Source: Acinetobacter sp. WCHA45 (lineage in GTDB: Bacteria; Pseudomonadota; Gammaproteobacteria; Pseudomonadales; Moraxellaceae). Taken from it: a DNA stretch of 64,000 nt. The stretch spans positions 2,480,001-2,544,000 of the forward strand of contig NZ_CP028561.1 in NCBI RefSeq assembly GCF_002165255.2. The letters are read 5' to 3'. Of the stretch, positions 38,046 to 49,142 are shown one piece after another. Within the stretch, counting starts at the first letter, position 1. Each line of letters starts with the position of its first letter. The notes beneath the pieces are model-generated. The model had not been told where the DNA came from. It made no database searches and saw only the letters and a list, made by a program, of their open reading frames with translations. The position numbers and the translations under genes were made by a program.

Positions 38046-38057
38046 TCACGTCGCTCC

Positions 38058-40211
38058 TTAACCGTAGAATTTTTTGTTGTTAGCAGCCATGTCACGCAAC
38101 ATTTGTGGCGCTTCATAAGCCTTACCTAAGTGTGCGTATTTGTCGCAAAGTGCAACGTATTCAGCAACACCAGTTTGGTCGATGTAACGGCATGGACCAC
38201 CACGGAATGGAGGGAAACCTACACCCATAATCATCGCCATGTCTGCTTCAGAAGCAGTCGCTACGATGTTGTCTTCTAGGCAACGAACAGTTTCGTTACA
38301 GAAAGCAAGCATCATACGGTCAATGATTTCTTGAGCATCAAACTCGCGTTTTTCTGCAGTTGCCACAGTAGCAACAAGCTCATACGCAGTTGGATCAACC
38401 ACTTTGGCTTTTTTGCCTTTACGGTCAAGTTCGTATTTGTAGAAACCAACGTCGTTCTTTTGACCCAAACGTTTGTTTTCGTACATGATTTCGATTGAAC
38501 CTTTGAAGTCTGGCTTCATACGGTCAGGGAAACCTTCAGCCATCACTTCTGCACCGTGAACGCCCGTGTCGATACCAACAACGTCGATTAGGTAAGCAGG
38601 ACCCATAGGCCAGCCGAATTTTTCCATCACTTTGTCGACTTGTTGGAAGTCAGCACCGTCTTTCAATAGAAGGTCAAATGCACCGAAGTAAGGGAACAAG
38701 ACGCGGTTTACAAGGAAACCTGGGCAGTCGTTCACAACGATTGGTGTTTTACCCATTTTCTGAGCAAGAACAACCGTGGTCGCAATCGCTTCAGCCGAAG
38801 TCTTCTCACCACGGATCACTTCTACCAATGGCATCATGTGTACTGGGTTAAAGAAGTGCATACCCACGAAGTTTTCAGGACGTTGTAGGTTTTCAGCCAA
38901 ACGTGTGATTGAAATTGTTGAAGTATTTGAAGCAATGATCGTGTTGTCACGAACATTCTTCTCAGTTTCAGCAAGTACAATGCCTTTTACTTTTGGATTT
39001 TCAGTTACTGCTTCAATCACGATGTCCACTTCTTTAAACTCGTCATAGCTTAAAGTAGGGCGGATGCGCGCAAGAGTTTCACCCATTTGAGCAGGTTTCA
39101 TCTTCTTACGTTCAACTTGTTTGGTGAGTAAGCCATTGGCTTCTTTCATACCCAAAGCAAGTTGCGGATTACCAATGTCTTTCATGATGATTGGTGTGCC
39201 TTTGCTTGCCGCTTGGTAAGCAATACCACCACCCATGATACCCGCGCCCAATACAGCCGCTTGGTTTACAGGGTGTGCACCTTTTTCATATTTCTTCGAA
39301 GTTTTCTTCACCACTTGGTCATTGATGAATAGACCAATTAACGCATTTGCTTGTGGTGTAATGGCTGCTTTTGCAAAACCAGCCGCTTCAGCTTGAAGTG
39401 CTTCATTACGTGGAAGGCTTGCACCTGCTTGTAATGAGTCAAGAAGAAGTTTAGGCGCAGGGTATTGAGCAGGATTTGCTTTTGCAAGGACCGCACCTTT
39501 CGCCGAGTTGAACGCCATCATTTGTTCGATTGGGTTCAATTTAACAGGGTCAAGTTTTTCCTGACGTTTTGCTTTCCAGTCTACACGGCCAGCAAGGGCT
39601 TGTTTAACCAAGTCAATCGCAGCGTCTTGTAGTTTGTCTGCAGCAACAACCGCATCAACCGCACCGTCTTTCAGTGCCGCAGCAGGTTTTTTAGGATTAG
39701 CCATGGCCATCCATTCAACTGCATTGTCGATACCAATTAGACGGCTTAAACGAACCGTACCACCGAAACCAGGGAAGATGCCCAGTTTGATTTCAGGAAG
39801 ACCGACTTGAGCCGCTTCTGACATCACACGATAGTCACACACGAGGCACATTTCAAAGCCGCCGCCCAATGCCATACCATTGATCGCTGCAACTTTAGGA
39901 ATCTCTAAATCTTCAAACGCGTTGAAAATGTCGTGAACAGGCAATGCCCAATCCACAATCGCTTGTTCGCCTTGAGCGAAGTTTGCACCAAATTCAGTAA
40001 TATCTGCGCCAACGATAAATGTAGATTTAGCCGAAGTAACGATTAAGCCTTTGATGTCACCGTTTGCTTTAACAGCGTCAATTGCAGCTTTGAAATCTTC
40101 AATCGTTGCACGGTTAAATTTGTTGACCGACTCACCTTGTAAGTCAAAGCGGAATTCTGCAATTCCGTCCGAAAGCATTTGGACGGTAATGGCATTGCCA
40201 GCGTGGATCAT
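38058..40211 (-). CDS. fadB: Fatty acid oxidation complex alpha subunit FadB, transposon copy
   Basis: Multifunctional enoyl-CoA hydratase / 3-hydroxyacyl-CoA dehydrogenase, 717 residues. The N-terminal crotonase domain has [16 protein letters not shown] and the catalytic Glu in [15 protein letters not shown] (about 139-153). The dehydrogenase Rossmann motif is [19 protein letters not shown] (about 317-335), with the [13 protein letters not shown] segment following. Intact start with GGAGATCAGGC. Residues 1-256 differ from the other copy at many positions; residues 257-717 are identical. About 85 bases upstream are shared with the other copy, including a TATAGT element, so its promoter may have been carried along. 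Confidence 0.96.
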   Translation of the reverse strand: MIHAGNAITVQMLSDGIAEFRFDLQGESVNKFNRATIEDFKAAIDAVKANGDIKGLIVTSAKSTFIVGADITEFGANFAQGEQAIVDWALPVHDIFNAFEDLEIPKVAAINGMALGGGFEMCLVCDYRVMSEAAQVGLPEIKLGIFPGFGGTVRLSRLIGIDNAVEWMAMANPKKPAAALKDGAVDAVVAADKLQDAAIDLVKQALAGRVDWKAKRQEKLDPVKLNPIEQMMAFNSAKGAVLAKANPAQYPAPKLLLDSLQAGASLPRNEALQAEAAGFAKAAITPQANALIGLFINDQVVKKTSKKYEKGAHPVNQAAVLGAGIMGGGIAYQAASKGTPIIMKDIGNPQLALGMKEANGLLTKQVERKKMKPAQMGETLARIRPTLSYDEFKEVDIVIEAVTENPKVKGIVLAETEKNVRDNTIIASNTSTISITRLAENLQRPENFVGMHFFNPVHMMPLVEVIRGEKTSAEAIATTVVLAQKMGKTPIVVNDCPGFLVNRVLFPYFGAFDLLLKDGADFQQVDKVMEKFGWPMGPAYLIDVVGIDTGVHGAEVMAEGFPDRMKPDFKGSIEIMYENKRLGQKNDVGFYKYELDRKGKKAKVVDPTAYELVATVATAEKREFDAQEIIDRMMLAFCNETVRCLEDNIVATASEADMAMIMGVGFPPFRGGPCRYIDQTGVAEYVALCDKYAHLGKAYEAPQMLRDMAANNKKFYG

Positions 40212-40478
40212 GCCTGATCTCCTTTATTTTGGAGGACTTCTAAGTTGATGTTGTGAAGCGAGTACGTCATTCCTACGTACATCTATGCTCCGCCAATCTT
40301 ACGATAACTATATCGAAAAAGAACATAACAAGTTGTATCAAGCCGTGACGCAAGGGTCATCTATTTTTATTCAATTATTTCGTGTGCTTGCGTGATGTAT
40401 TTTTGAATGATGTGGTCTAAATAGAGTGAAGTTTTTGTTTCGTTTAAGATTTTTTATGGATGAGTGATTAAAAAATGA

Positions 40479-41266
40479 GGTGGTGTTTTAAAAAGTATGC
40501 TGACATTAAATGAAGCCATTATTGATGTAAAAGAAGGTTAAGTCGAAGGCTTTAAAATGGTTTTCAAGCTTTTTGGAGAAATTGCAACTTCTTCTAAAAC
40601 CACGCCTTATTCGATGCCTTATTTTGCAATTATTACCTTCAATTCCTACAGTAAACAACTTACCAATACTTTGCTTGCAGTTTTTAAAAGCAGTGATGAA
40701 ACTGTCCCAATGATCACTTGCAATTCGGGTGTAGTGAATACCTAATTGTTTAAGCTTTGTCTTCAACCTTTGGACTGTAGCTAAATCTCTCTTACCCCAA
40801 ACATAAGCAACAATCTCACCTGTTTCTCGATGGTAGGCGTAAATAAGCCATTGTTTATTATTTTTATTTCCAACAAAAGTCCAGAATTCATCTACTTCGA
40901 GAGATTCATAATGACTTTGTTTAGGCTGAATTTGATAGGCCGATTCAGTTAAAGTCCGTAAGACTTTACCGATACTAATGCGCTCAACTTCAGCGATATC
41001 TCGTATACCGCTGCCTCTGACCATTAACTGTAATATTTTACGAGTAATGCCAGAATTACATCCTAGATAGCTCAGAGCATGGTCACCAATAAACTGACGT
41101 TTGCAGTCTTTGCATTGGTAGTTTTGTTTCCCATCTACTTTGATGCCATTTTTCTTTATACTGTCACTGAGGCAGGTTGGACATTTGATTTCTAGAGTTA
41201 TTTGCATTTCTCTATTTTATCAAAATTCAACCTGCTTTTTTTTAGCATACTTTTTGATACACCACC
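40479..41266 (-). mobile_element. IS1-family insertion sequence, copy 2
   Basis: 788 bp, opposite orientation to copy 1 but the same length, ends and transposase. Its outer end is followed directly by the GAATTTTG duplication and the FUSC gene. The inner end lies in AT-rich DNA upstream of fadB. Confidence 0.95.
40506..41207 (-). CDS. IS1-family transposase, copy 2
   Basis: 233 residues, identical in sequence to the transposase of copy 1 and complete from zinc finger to the terminal KKLENHFKAFDLTFFY. Both end copies therefore encode a potentially active enzyme, so the whole 13-kb unit may still be mobile. Confidence 0.95.
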   Translation of the reverse strand: MQITLEIKCPTCLSDSIKKNGIKVDGKQNYQCKDCKRQFIGDHALSYLGCNSGITRKILQLMVRGSGIRDIAEVERISIGKVLRTLTESAYQIQPKQSHYESLEVDEFWTFVGNKNNKQWLIYAYHRETGEIVAYVWGKRDLATVQRLKTKLKQLGIHYTRIASDHWDSFITAFKNCKQSIGKLFTVGIEGNNCKIRHRIRRGFRRSCNFSKKLENHFKAFDLTFFYINNGFI

Positions 41267-41274
41267 GAATTTTG
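41267..41274 (+). repeat. Right target-site duplication GAATTTTG
   Basis: Matches 28208-28215 exactly in the same orientation, marking one insertion event of the complete composite element into the FUSC gene. Confidence 0.9.
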
Positions 41275-42938
41275 AACTCACTACCATAAGATAGATTTAA
41301 TGCCTGACGCATCGCCTGATAATGTAAAGTTAAAATTCGCGTTGCACTGGTATCAGGTGAAACAGCTCGAACTAAATCAATCACAATGAGTGAAACCAAT
41401 ACGCCCAGAACCATTGCAAATGAACTATCTAAGTAAGAAACAGCATCCATGCTGTATTTATTGTGCAGATTCAATCCCATCATGGTGTTAATCCCAAGTA
41501 CCATTCCTACAGGCATTAACATTTGATTGGCCATCATGGTGACAGCCACTAAAAACACAGGAAATAGCACCAAAGCCAATTGCCAAAAATGGGTCACATG
41601 CGGAAAAATACCAAATGCATATAAGAATACTAAGCCTGCGGATACAATACTGCCCCAAATAAAAATCCGTAGCACAGGTACTGGGTTATCCAATGCTGTT
41701 AAGATACACGCCGTGATAGCCCCCATTTGCGCCATCATAAAACCCGCCTTCCAACCAGACAGAATCCAAGCTGCAGTGACAATAAAAGTAATCAGTACAG
41801 CACTAATTCCACCTCGTATCGCAATACCATGATCACGATGTAAACTTGGATATTTCGTCGTAATGGCTGTAATTTCTATTGGAATTTCTTTATTACCTTG
41901 CTGAATCTGTTGCCAGAGTAGCTTTACTGCCAAGATATTGGCCATAAAATGACGAATGTCCATCTTTAATGCAGCCAATACAACTTTCTGTTCAGACGTT
42001 GCTTTAGAAATCAGCTCAGCGAAATCCTCTTCAAATCCAATCGGCAAAGTCTGTAAATCAGCAGGTACTAAACTTTTCTCTTGTTTTAAAAATGTCACAG
42101 TATGCTGACGAAGCATATCCAAATGCGAAACAAGATTAACCAAGTGCAAATGTTCGAGTTGTTTCACACGTTGAGACAATGCAACCAAATTCGCAACCAC
42201 CAATGACACTTGATGTAGCATTTCCTGTAAAGGCTTGGTCATGCCTTTCAACTCACCTTTCTCATAAGCCAAATGTACAGCTAAAGCATGAATATCAGAG
42301 GCATCACGAGTAATCACAGATAAAACTTGCGTGTAATTTTCAGGTGTTTCTTGAACTGCAATCAATTTTTCAAAAGTTGCTTCTAGATCGTTTAAGGTTT
42401 TATTGACACGTTGCTTGATCATTGCGCCAACATGAACTGGAAAAAAAGTTGCCGAAACAACGGCAGAAGAAACCACCCCAACTGAGATTTCAAGTACACG
42501 TGCAACAGCGATATCAAAAATATTGTAGGTATCGATATAGGTAATTGCATTATAAACAATCATGGCAGTTGAATATCCTGCCAACATAAATACGTAGCTA
42601 CGCGGCGTGCGGTCTAGTAATGACACATATAAAGCAAAGCCCACCCAGAGAGATAAAATAACCGTAAATAGCCACGGCGTATTAATAAAATGTGGGGTCA
42701 ATAACAGTGCTATGACTGCCCCTGCAACAGTTCCAATCAAACGATATACACATTTCGAAGACACCATTCCTGAATAAGGATTGGCAATAATCATGACCGT
42801 TCCAATCGACCACATCGGATTAATCAAATCTAATTCAAAAGAAATAAACAGTGCCAGCATGCCTGTTACAAAGGTTTTACAAGCAAAAATAAGATCAAGT
42901 CGGCTTGGTCTGAAAGCTAACAGCTGTTTAAGTAACAT
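41267..42938 (-). pseudogene. FUSC/AaeB-like efflux pump gene, 5' part cut by the composite transposon
   Basis: Encodes the first 557 residues of a FUSC-family inner-membrane pump, related to AaeB (efflux of aromatic carboxylic acids) and to fusaric-acid resistance proteins. Two membrane blocks are visible: about 18-165 (MLALFISFELDLINPMWSIG, then further helices) and about 375-530 (AVLITFIVTAAWILSGWKAGF onward), separated by a helical cytoplasmic domain. The open frame continues 15 residues into the IS before stopping. The missing 140 residues are at 27786-28207. It was the first gene of the pump-DUF1656-adaptor operon. The truncated protein retains both membrane domains, so residual function cannot be excluded. 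Confidence 0.93.
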
Positions 42939-43354
42939 GAATATGTCTCAATTCTAAGTCAGCCTGATCTAATGACACATAACAATGTGGCACGAAGTTA
43001 GACCAATTTGGAGTATCAAATCAGTTGACAAGAAAAAGCTGATTATGGGGAGCAAGGCATAGTGTCGAGAGCAAATGGAGATAATTTAACGAATTTCATT
43101 ATCCAATGAAGACACTACATCTATAATTTTTTCAAAACAAAGCAAATTAGTCAACATAAATTATCACTATTTGATAATTTTTCATTTTAATTTAAAATAT
43201 TTTCAATAAAAACCATATTTTTTCTCAATTCAAGCCTTAATTGGTCGAGCAAAAATATTCCGAGCTAAAAGTCCATACACGATCTCAGGCTTTTCTGTTA
43301 TAAAGCAATAAAAGTTCGATTTTCACGTTATTTTTAAGGAGTAGACAACGCATC
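42939..43354. promoter_or_regulatory. Divergent intergenic region between the FUSC operon and the IclR gene
   Basis: 416 AT-rich bases that should carry both promoters. A hairpin TTATCA/TGATAA followed by TTTTTC lies at 43161-43182, and GATAAT/ATTATC arms surround 43085-43100. The head-to-head layout suggests that the IclR-type protein regulates the efflux operon, but no operator is proven. Confidence 0.35.
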
Positions 43355-44128
43355 ATGGCAATTTCGAGTTTTGGTAAAATTCTCACCGTGCTGGATTTAT
43401 TTTCAGTTTCACGTCCGATTATCAATGTCGATATCATTTGTGATGAGCTTGGTCTCTCAAAACCCACAGCCTATCGTTATCTTAAAGAACTTGTTTCAAC
43501 AGATATTTTAAAACGCATTAGTGGTACATCAGGAGACTACACTTTAGGCTCTAAAATTGCCGTTCTTGATTATATTTCTCATAGTACCGATCCATTGGTT
43601 CAGATCAGTATTCCTTTTATGCGTGATATTGTGGAACGTACCGAACTGTGCTGCCTGCTGACCTACCTGAACCATGATTATTGTATTGATCTACATCATG
43701 AAACATTTAAAGAAGCAGAACTCATCTCGTACGGAAGAGGTTGTCCACGCCCTGTTTATGTAGGTGCTTCACCCAAAATTGTGATTGCCCATTTAACCAA
43801 GCAACATATTCAAGCTTATTATCATCAGTTTACTCAGGAACTTGCTCAGGTCGGCTTTGCCCATAGCCTCGACGAATTCATGCAGCAAATGCGGAAAATT
43901 AAAAAACAAGGCTTTTATTTATCGCAGGGTGAGATTGATCCAATGGTATGTGGTCTTTCCGTCCCGATTCGCTTTTCTACTAAAGAAGCACCGATTGCAC
44001 TCACGCTAGTAGCATCAAAAAATCGTTTTGATTTCTTGAATATTCAAAAACTGATCGAGATCTTGCAAAATAATGCAGCGCAAATTGAACATAAATTTGC
44101 AACACTTTCCGAAAATCAGTCAAACTAA
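43355..44128 (+). CDS. IclR-family transcriptional regulator
   Basis: 257 residues. An N-terminal winged helix-turn-helix (FGKILTVLDLFS, then ICDELGLSKPTAYRYLKELVS, about 5-50) is followed by an IclR effector domain (from about 75), with the ligand-pocket region SYGRGCPRPVYVGASPKIVIAHL. The C-terminal sequence GLSVPIRFSTKEAPIALTLVAS is typical. IclR proteins often control aromatic-compound catabolism or efflux, in keeping with the divergent AaeB-like operon. Start chosen at the ATG behind AAGGAG. A terminator follows about 120 bases after the stop. Confidence 0.9.
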   Translation: MAISSFGKILTVLDLFSVSRPIINVDIICDELGLSKPTAYRYLKELVSTDILKRISGTSGDYTLGSKIAVLDYISHSTDPLVQISIPFMRDIVERTELCCLLTYLNHDYCIDLHHETFKEAELISYGRGCPRPVYVGASPKIVIAHLTKQHIQAYYHQFTQELAQVGFAHSLDEFMQQMRKIKKQGFYLSQGEIDPMVCGLSVPIRFSTKEAPIALTLVASKNRFDFLNIQKLIEILQNNAAQIEHKFATLSENQSN

Positions 44129-44248
44129 ATTGAGAATTTTAAAAAATATTTACATTTTTATCCGTTGTAAATAGCAATATATTCTCATATTATGATTATG
44201 TTCTTCAGCATACCCTCCTAAAAAGAGTATGACTTTCCTCAGAGAACT

Positions 44249-44276
44249 AAGCCCATCTTTGTTATGGGCTTTTTTC
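44249..44276 (+). terminator. Rho-independent terminator after the IclR gene
   Basis: AAGCCCAT/ATGGGCTT with a 7-nt loop followed by TTTTC on the plus strand. Confidence 0.8.
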
Positions 44277-44300
44277 TTGACCAGTTCTTATCGAAAGGCA

Positions 44301-44328
44301 TAAAAAAGCCTTTCAAAAGAAAGGCTTT
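44301..44328 (-). terminator. Rho-independent terminator after pgsA
   Basis: Perfect 10-bp stem AAAGCCTTTC/GAAAGGCTTT with a 4-nt loop; on the minus strand it runs into TTTTTTA, 27 bases after the pgsA stop. Confidence 0.85.
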
Positions 44329-44354
44329 CATTTATATGGCTATACAAAAAATCG

Positions 44355-44942
44355 TTAGGGCTGCTTCAAATAAGGCCAAGCAGCTTTCATATAAATAAAC
44401 ATCGACCACAACGTCAAAATCACTGCCGCATAAAGCAAAGCGTAGGCCCACATTTCCAGTGGTTTCCAGTTCAACAGGAACACACTAATCGCAATCATTT
44501 GAAATGCTGTTTTGTACTTTCCTACTGTAGAAACTGCAACGCTCGTACGCGCACCTAATTCAGCCATCCATTCACGCAATGCCGAAACGGTAATTTCACG
44601 CGAAATAATCACAATTGCAGCAAAAGCCATTGAGATCGTCGGTTGCCATTGCACCAATACAATCAATGCGGCTGCAACCATAAGCTTATCGGCGACTGGA
44701 TCAAGGAAACGCCCGAAAGCAGAAGTCTGATTCAAAGTCCGAGCTAAATAACCATCGAACCAATCTGTCACTGCTGCAAGAACAAAGATTGCAGTCAATA
44801 TCAGATGTCGCATCATTCCCCCATGATGCTCAGCAATCCCAATGGCAGGCGGCCAATAGGCAATTGCCAGAAACACGGGAATAAGGGCAATACGCGCCAA
44901 AGTTAAAATATTAGGAATGTTCAGGATTCGCCCTGTGCTCAT
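44355..44942 (-). CDS. pgsA: CDP-diacylglycerol-glycerol-3-phosphate 3-phosphatidyltransferase
   Basis: Makes phosphatidylglycerophosphate, the committed step to phosphatidylglycerol, in the inner membrane. 195 residues from the ATG at 44942 (MSTGRILNIPNILTLARI); another ATG four codons upstream is possible. The CDP-alcohol phosphotransferase signature D-(x2)-DG-(x2)-AR-(x8)-G-(x3)-D-(x3)-D is intact as DWFDGYLARTLNQTSAFGRFLDPVADK. About four to five membrane helices. Confidence 0.93.
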   Translation of the reverse strand: MSTGRILNIPNILTLARIALIPVFLAIAYWPPAIGIAEHHGGMMRHLILTAIFVLAAVTDWFDGYLARTLNQTSAFGRFLDPVADKLMVAAALIVLVQWQPTISMAFAAIVIISREITVSALREWMAELGARTSVAVSTVGKYKTAFQMIAISVFLLNWKPLEMWAYALLYAAVILTLWSMFIYMKAAWPYLKQP

Positions 44943-45047
44943 AAACACCGCCATGTTGTTCGCATCAAATATGCATGTCGCACAAAGGATGTGCCGAGAT
45001 TGTATCCATGTGTAAGCAACTTTATACGAAATGCACGGCAGTGTCGA

Positions 45048-45845
45048 CTAGGCAAAAACGGCAACTGTTTGTCGAAGTATCGCAATCAGTCGATTTTCAT
45101 CATCCCAAAGATAGGCATACTCGGTTGAATAACCATGTTCAGCATATTCAGTCACTACTTTGTATTTGAACCAATCCTGTACTTGATGAGCAATCGGCTG
45201 CAAATAGGTAATCTGCCAAGTTAATGAGCTTGCAGGTGCAGGGGTTTTAAACATTGGTAACACACCCGGTGGCCACACATCCATCAATCCAAATAGATCG
45301 GCCAATTTCATTTCGCGATTTGGATGCAACTGAGGCATAAAACGACACCATCCGCCAAAGTCAGGTACTTTGCTACCAGATATTGGATAATTACCTTCAG
45401 CCCAACATAGTTCAAACTGTTGCAAACATTGTGGCATTAAGCCTTCAATATAAGCCGTTTTTTCCAACTGCGCAGGCAATGGATAATCAGGAATTTGCGG
45501 TAGATTTTGCACATGAATCCGAGATTCACGCTGCGAACCAAAACTTGCTATTAAAATACTTTGTACAGTATCTGCTTGCCATAACCGCACTTCTAAGGTT
45601 GTAACCGATTTACCTTCTCGCAACACCTCCGCCGTGAGTTTAGCCTGCCCTTCTTGCACAGGACCAACAAAGGTCACATTACAACTCAATAATTGCTTTG
45701 TTGTATCATGAACCACGCTCTGCGCCTTTTGGATTAATAATCCTGCAACTAAACCGCCAAATACGGTGCGACCTTGTAACCATCCTGAGGGAATATCAAT
45801 CCACTCTTGATGTTCAACCTGTTGATACAGCGGAAGCAGTGACAT
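45048..45845 (-). CDS. Double hot-dog acyl-CoA thioesterase family protein
   Basis: 265 residues with two hot-dog folds, related to TesB-type and 4HBT-like acyl-CoA thioesterases that hydrolyse acyl-CoA to free acid. The first half has GWLQGRTVFGGLVAGLLIQKA (about 21-41) and CNVTFVGPVQEGQAKLTAEVLREGKSV. The second half carries the conserved DLFGLMDVWPPGV and SLTWQITYLQP segments, where TesB-like enzymes place the Asp and Thr of the active site. It lies between pgsA and uvrC as a single gene. Substrate range unknown; the beta-oxidation genes nearby do not prove a link. Confidence 0.8.
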   Translation of the reverse strand: MSLLPLYQQVEHQEWIDIPSGWLQGRTVFGGLVAGLLIQKAQSVVHDTTKQLLSCNVTFVGPVQEGQAKLTAEVLREGKSVTTLEVRLWQADTVQSILIASFGSQRESRIHVQNLPQIPDYPLPAQLEKTAYIEGLMPQCLQQFELCWAEGNYPISGSKVPDFGGWCRFMPQLHPNREMKLADLFGLMDVWPPGVLPMFKTPAPASSLTWQITYLQPIAHQVQDWFKYKVVTEYAEHGYSTEYAYLWDDENRLIAILRQTVAVFA

Positions 45846-45949
45846 TATCTTTCCTTAATCGTCAAACCATCTTATCTTTAAATGTTTTTCTCTGTTTGTG
45901 AATGATCATTGACGCATCAATCATTGAGAGATTGAGCCAATCGGTCAAG

Positions 45950-47749
45950 TTATTCATGCAAAATTTTATAAATCGTTCTCGCCATGACTTCACCCAAACC
46001 GGGTACAAGCATCAACTCTTTTTCTGACGCTTTTAAAACACCTTGTATACCACCAAAATGAGTGAGTAGATCACGACGGCGTTTTGGCCCTAGCCCTGGA
46101 ATAGCCTCTAAAACTGAACTACTACGGCGTTTATCACGCTTAGCCCGATGTTTGGTAATGGCGAAACGATGCGCTTCATCTCGCACTTGTTGGATGAGGT
46201 GTAAAGCTTTATGGTCTTCGGGTAATTGAATCTTAGTGCCATCAGTAAAATGCAGCGTTTCTAATCCCGGTTTACGCCCCTCACCTTTAGAAACACCAAT
46301 CATAAAAGCATCAAGCGCTAATTCTTGCATGACCTCCATCGCCATATGCAACTGCCCTTTACCACCATCAATCAAGAGTAGATCAGGTAACATATTTTTT
46401 TTATAACGGCGTATCAACGCTTGGCGCATCGCCGCATAATCATCACCGCCCGTAATATCCTGAATCGCAAACTGACGATAATCTCGCTTTCTTGCACCGC
46501 CCTGATCAAAGACTACACAAGAAGCAATCGGTGCTTCACCCATGGTATGACTGATATCAAAACATTCAATCCGATCAATCGGACGCCCAACCACTTGTTC
46601 AAGTTGATGAAAACGCTCGTTTAATTCCAAGTGATTACTCAGTTTGCCTTTAATCGCATGTTGCACATTCATTTGCGCCAGTTCTAGCCATTCAGCCCGA
46701 GTTTCTCGCACTTTATGCTTGATTTGAACTTTCTTATTGAAGCTTTGCTGTAATGCTTCTTCTAATTGTTTTTGATCGGGAATATCTACATTTACAATCA
46801 ATTCTGATGGCACTTCATCCGCCACTTGGAAATAGAAATTCGCCATAAAATCATTCAGCATTTGCGCCAAATCATCTCCCAACATATCTGGAAAATAACT
46901 TTTTCCACCAAGCATACGTCCATTACGAACATGCATGATTTGTACACAAGTCACACCGGCTTGGTAAGCAATCGCCAAAATATCGGCTTCGCCTTTGATC
47001 TTAAATACTGCTTGTTGTGCTTGAACCTCGCGCAATAAAGCGAGGCGATCACGATAAAATACGGCTTTTTCAAACTCAAGAGCTTCGGCAGCTTGTTCCA
47101 TTTTTCCAATCAGCTCTTGATTGAGTTCTTTGGTATCACCTTGTAAAAAACGAATTGAATTGTCCACATCTTCCTTATAGTCCTGAGGGCTAATCAGACC
47201 GACACAAGGCGCTGTACAACGTTTAATTTGATACTGCAAACAAGGGCGTTTACGTTGTGAAAAATAACTGTTTTCACATTGGCGGACATTAAATAATTTT
47301 TGTAATACAAGCAGCGTATCTCTAGCACTATAGGCACTGGGATAAGGCCCAAAAAACTTGCCGACCTGATGCTTGCCCTTGCCACGCCCACTGGCAATGC
47401 GGGGATAGGGCTTGTCTGCCGAGACAAATATATACACATACGACTTATCATCGCGCAGCATAATGTTGTATGGCGGACGATGTAATTTAATCAGATTTTG
47501 TTCAAGTAATAATGCTTCAGTTTCAGAACGAACAACCAAACTTTCGATGTCATAAATTCGCGCAACTAAAGCCTGTGTCTTAGGATGGTCAATCGTTTTA
47601 ACAAAATAGCTGGATACACGATTCTTTAAGTTTTTGGCTTTCCCAACATACAGTAACTCTCCATCTTTGCCGAGCATTTTATAAACACCAGGCAATTGAG
47701 TCATATGAGTCAGGATTTTTTCAATATGTTCACGCGCGTTTGGATTCAC
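45950..47749 (-). CDS. uvrC: Excinuclease ABC subunit C
   Basis: Dual-incision nuclease of nucleotide excision repair. 599 residues in the usual order: GIY-YIG nuclease at the N-terminus ([26 protein letters not shown]), a Cys-rich region ([15 protein letters not shown]), a UVR motif for UvrB binding (about 205-240), the RNase H-like C-terminal nuclease ([24 protein letters not shown], then [10 protein letters not shown]), and a tandem helix-hairpin-helix ([31 protein letters not shown]). Single gene without close same-strand partners. Confidence 0.96.
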   Translation of the reverse strand: MNPNAREHIEKILTHMTQLPGVYKMLGKDGELLYVGKAKNLKNRVSSYFVKTIDHPKTQALVARIYDIESLVVRSETEALLLEQNLIKLHRPPYNIMLRDDKSYVYIFVSADKPYPRIASGRGKGKHQVGKFFGPYPSAYSARDTLLVLQKLFNVRQCENSYFSQRKRPCLQYQIKRCTAPCVGLISPQDYKEDVDNSIRFLQGDTKELNQELIGKMEQAAEALEFEKAVFYRDRLALLREVQAQQAVFKIKGEADILAIAYQAGVTCVQIMHVRNGRMLGGKSYFPDMLGDDLAQMLNDFMANFYFQVADEVPSELIVNVDIPDQKQLEEALQQSFNKKVQIKHKVRETRAEWLELAQMNVQHAIKGKLSNHLELNERFHQLEQVVGRPIDRIECFDISHTMGEAPIASCVVFDQGGARKRDYRQFAIQDITGGDDYAAMRQALIRRYKKNMLPDLLLIDGGKGQLHMAMEVMQELALDAFMIGVSKGEGRKPGLETLHFTDGTKIQLPEDHKALHLIQQVRDEAHRFAITKHRAKRDKRRSSSVLEAIPGLGPKRRRDLLTHFGGIQGVLKASEKELMLVPGLGEVMARTIYKILHE

Positions 47750-48077
47750 AGCAGACTTTCATCATCAGTAATGCTTTCGATGATGTAGTCTGCATAAATC
47801 AATTTCAAGTCAATTGAGCCAAAATGCATCAATTCAATAACTCAAATAACACCTATCATTTAAAAACTCGACTCAATACTTGATCAGCGCTCTTAAATGC
47901 AGACTCATGAAAGAAATCACAGGCTAGTTCATTTACATGTGACAGATTTTGGGTTGGATAAGATTCAATATAATCTTGAGTACTCAACTGAACTTGTTTT
48001 TGCCAACATTAATAAATAAACAAATAAATAACTAAATCATCGTTATAAAAAAACGCCCTTTCGGGCGTTGATCTCAT
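47750..48077. other. Intergenic region between uvrC and the lpxO-like gene
   Basis: 328 bases, AT-rich. It contains the terminator at 48045-48069 and presumably the uvrC promoter on the minus strand; otherwise I see nothing in it. Confidence 0.3.
48045..48069 (-). terminator. Rho-independent terminator after the lpxO-like gene
   Basis: AACGCCC/GGGCGTT with a 4-nt loop; on the minus strand it is followed by TTTTTTTATAAC. It starts nine bases after the stop. Confidence 0.85.
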
Positions 48078-48998
48078 TCAGACTTTAAATACATAAGGTC
48101 GAATAAAAATTAAGAAAAATAGCCCTAACATGATGAACCATTTCAGGAAATAGTAAAGCTGACGATTTTTAGCCTTTAACGCTTTGGCCTTGATACGAAT
48201 TTGATAAACATAACCAAAGACTTTATTTAAGCCACCTGTTTGATCGCCTGCCTCATTAGGTGAACTGGCTGCGGTCATGACACTTTTTCCAAACCAGTGG
48301 TTAAACTTTTCCATAAAACGGGTTTTTAATGGGCGTTCTACATCAGCGAAAAAGATAATACGATTCTGGTTAGTCGTGTTTTCCGCATAATGGATATAGG
48401 TTTCATCAAACACCACACTTTCACCATCACGCCACGAATATCGCTGACCATCAACATCAATAAAACAGCGATCATCATTTGGTGTAATCAAACCTAAATG
48501 GTAACGCAATGAACCCGCATAAGGATCACGATGGCGAACTAAACGGCTATCTGGTGCTAACTCAGTAAACATCGCAGCTTTAATTGTTGGAAGCGTTTTT
48601 AATAATGCGGTTGTTTTTGGGCAAAGTTCAGCAGCAGATGGATGTGCCGAGTCGTACCATTTCAAATAGAAACGTTTCCAACCTGTTTTAAAGAAGGAAT
48701 TGAAACCGAGGTCATCATAACTACTTGAAGCTTTAATCCCACCTTTGTCATATAAAGCTTTGGCTTCGTCTCGAATCATTTCCCAATTTTCATCTAAAAC
48801 TTTTAAATCTTTAAAATACTGCGTATCAATATAAGGTTGATTCGGTACTTTAGAAAACATGTACATTAAGAAATTAATCGGTGCGAGCACAGTAGAATGG
48901 TCAAAAAATTGACGATAAAACGAGTGCTTAACTTTACCACGACGCTGAATATACAACGCTGAAATGATAAAGATCGCTAATATGATCCATTTAATCAT
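48078..48998 (-). CDS. lpxO: LpxO-like aspartyl/asparaginyl beta-hydroxylase family protein
   Basis: 306-residue Fe(II)/2-oxoglutarate-dependent oxygenase family protein with an N-terminal membrane helix (MIKWIILAIFIISALYIQ) and a C-terminal hydrophobic helix (FLKWFIMLGLFFLIFI). Iron ligands appear in RHRDPYAGSLRYHLGL (His-x-Asp) and in FDETYIHYAEN (His). LpxO enzymes 2-hydroxylate a lipid A acyl chain at the cytoplasmic face and can alter resistance to cationic peptides. Start taken at the ATG 48998; a GTG four codons upstream is the alternative. Whether lipid A is the substrate here is inferred from homology. Confidence 0.82.
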   Translation of the reverse strand: MIKWIILAIFIISALYIQRRGKVKHSFYRQFFDHSTVLAPINFLMYMFSKVPNQPYIDTQYFKDLKVLDENWEMIRDEAKALYDKGGIKASSSYDDLGFNSFFKTGWKRFYLKWYDSAHPSAAELCPKTTALLKTLPTIKAAMFTELAPDSRLVRHRDPYAGSLRYHLGLITPNDDRCFIDVDGQRYSWRDGESVVFDETYIHYAENTTNQNRIIFFADVERPLKTRFMEKFNHWFGKSVMTAASSPNEAGDQTGGLNKVFGYVYQIRIKAKALKAKNRQLYYFLKWFIMLGLFFLIFIRPYVFKV

Positions 48999-49142
48999 TG
49001 ATATCGGCACTTAAAAATTAATCGCCAAATTTTAACACCATCCCTCACAATTTCTAGCCGCTTTTACTCAAACTCAGACGTAGATAGTGAGTTAATTTTT
49101 TTTAATCCTATTTTTCAAAAACTTAATAACTTTTTTTAAAAA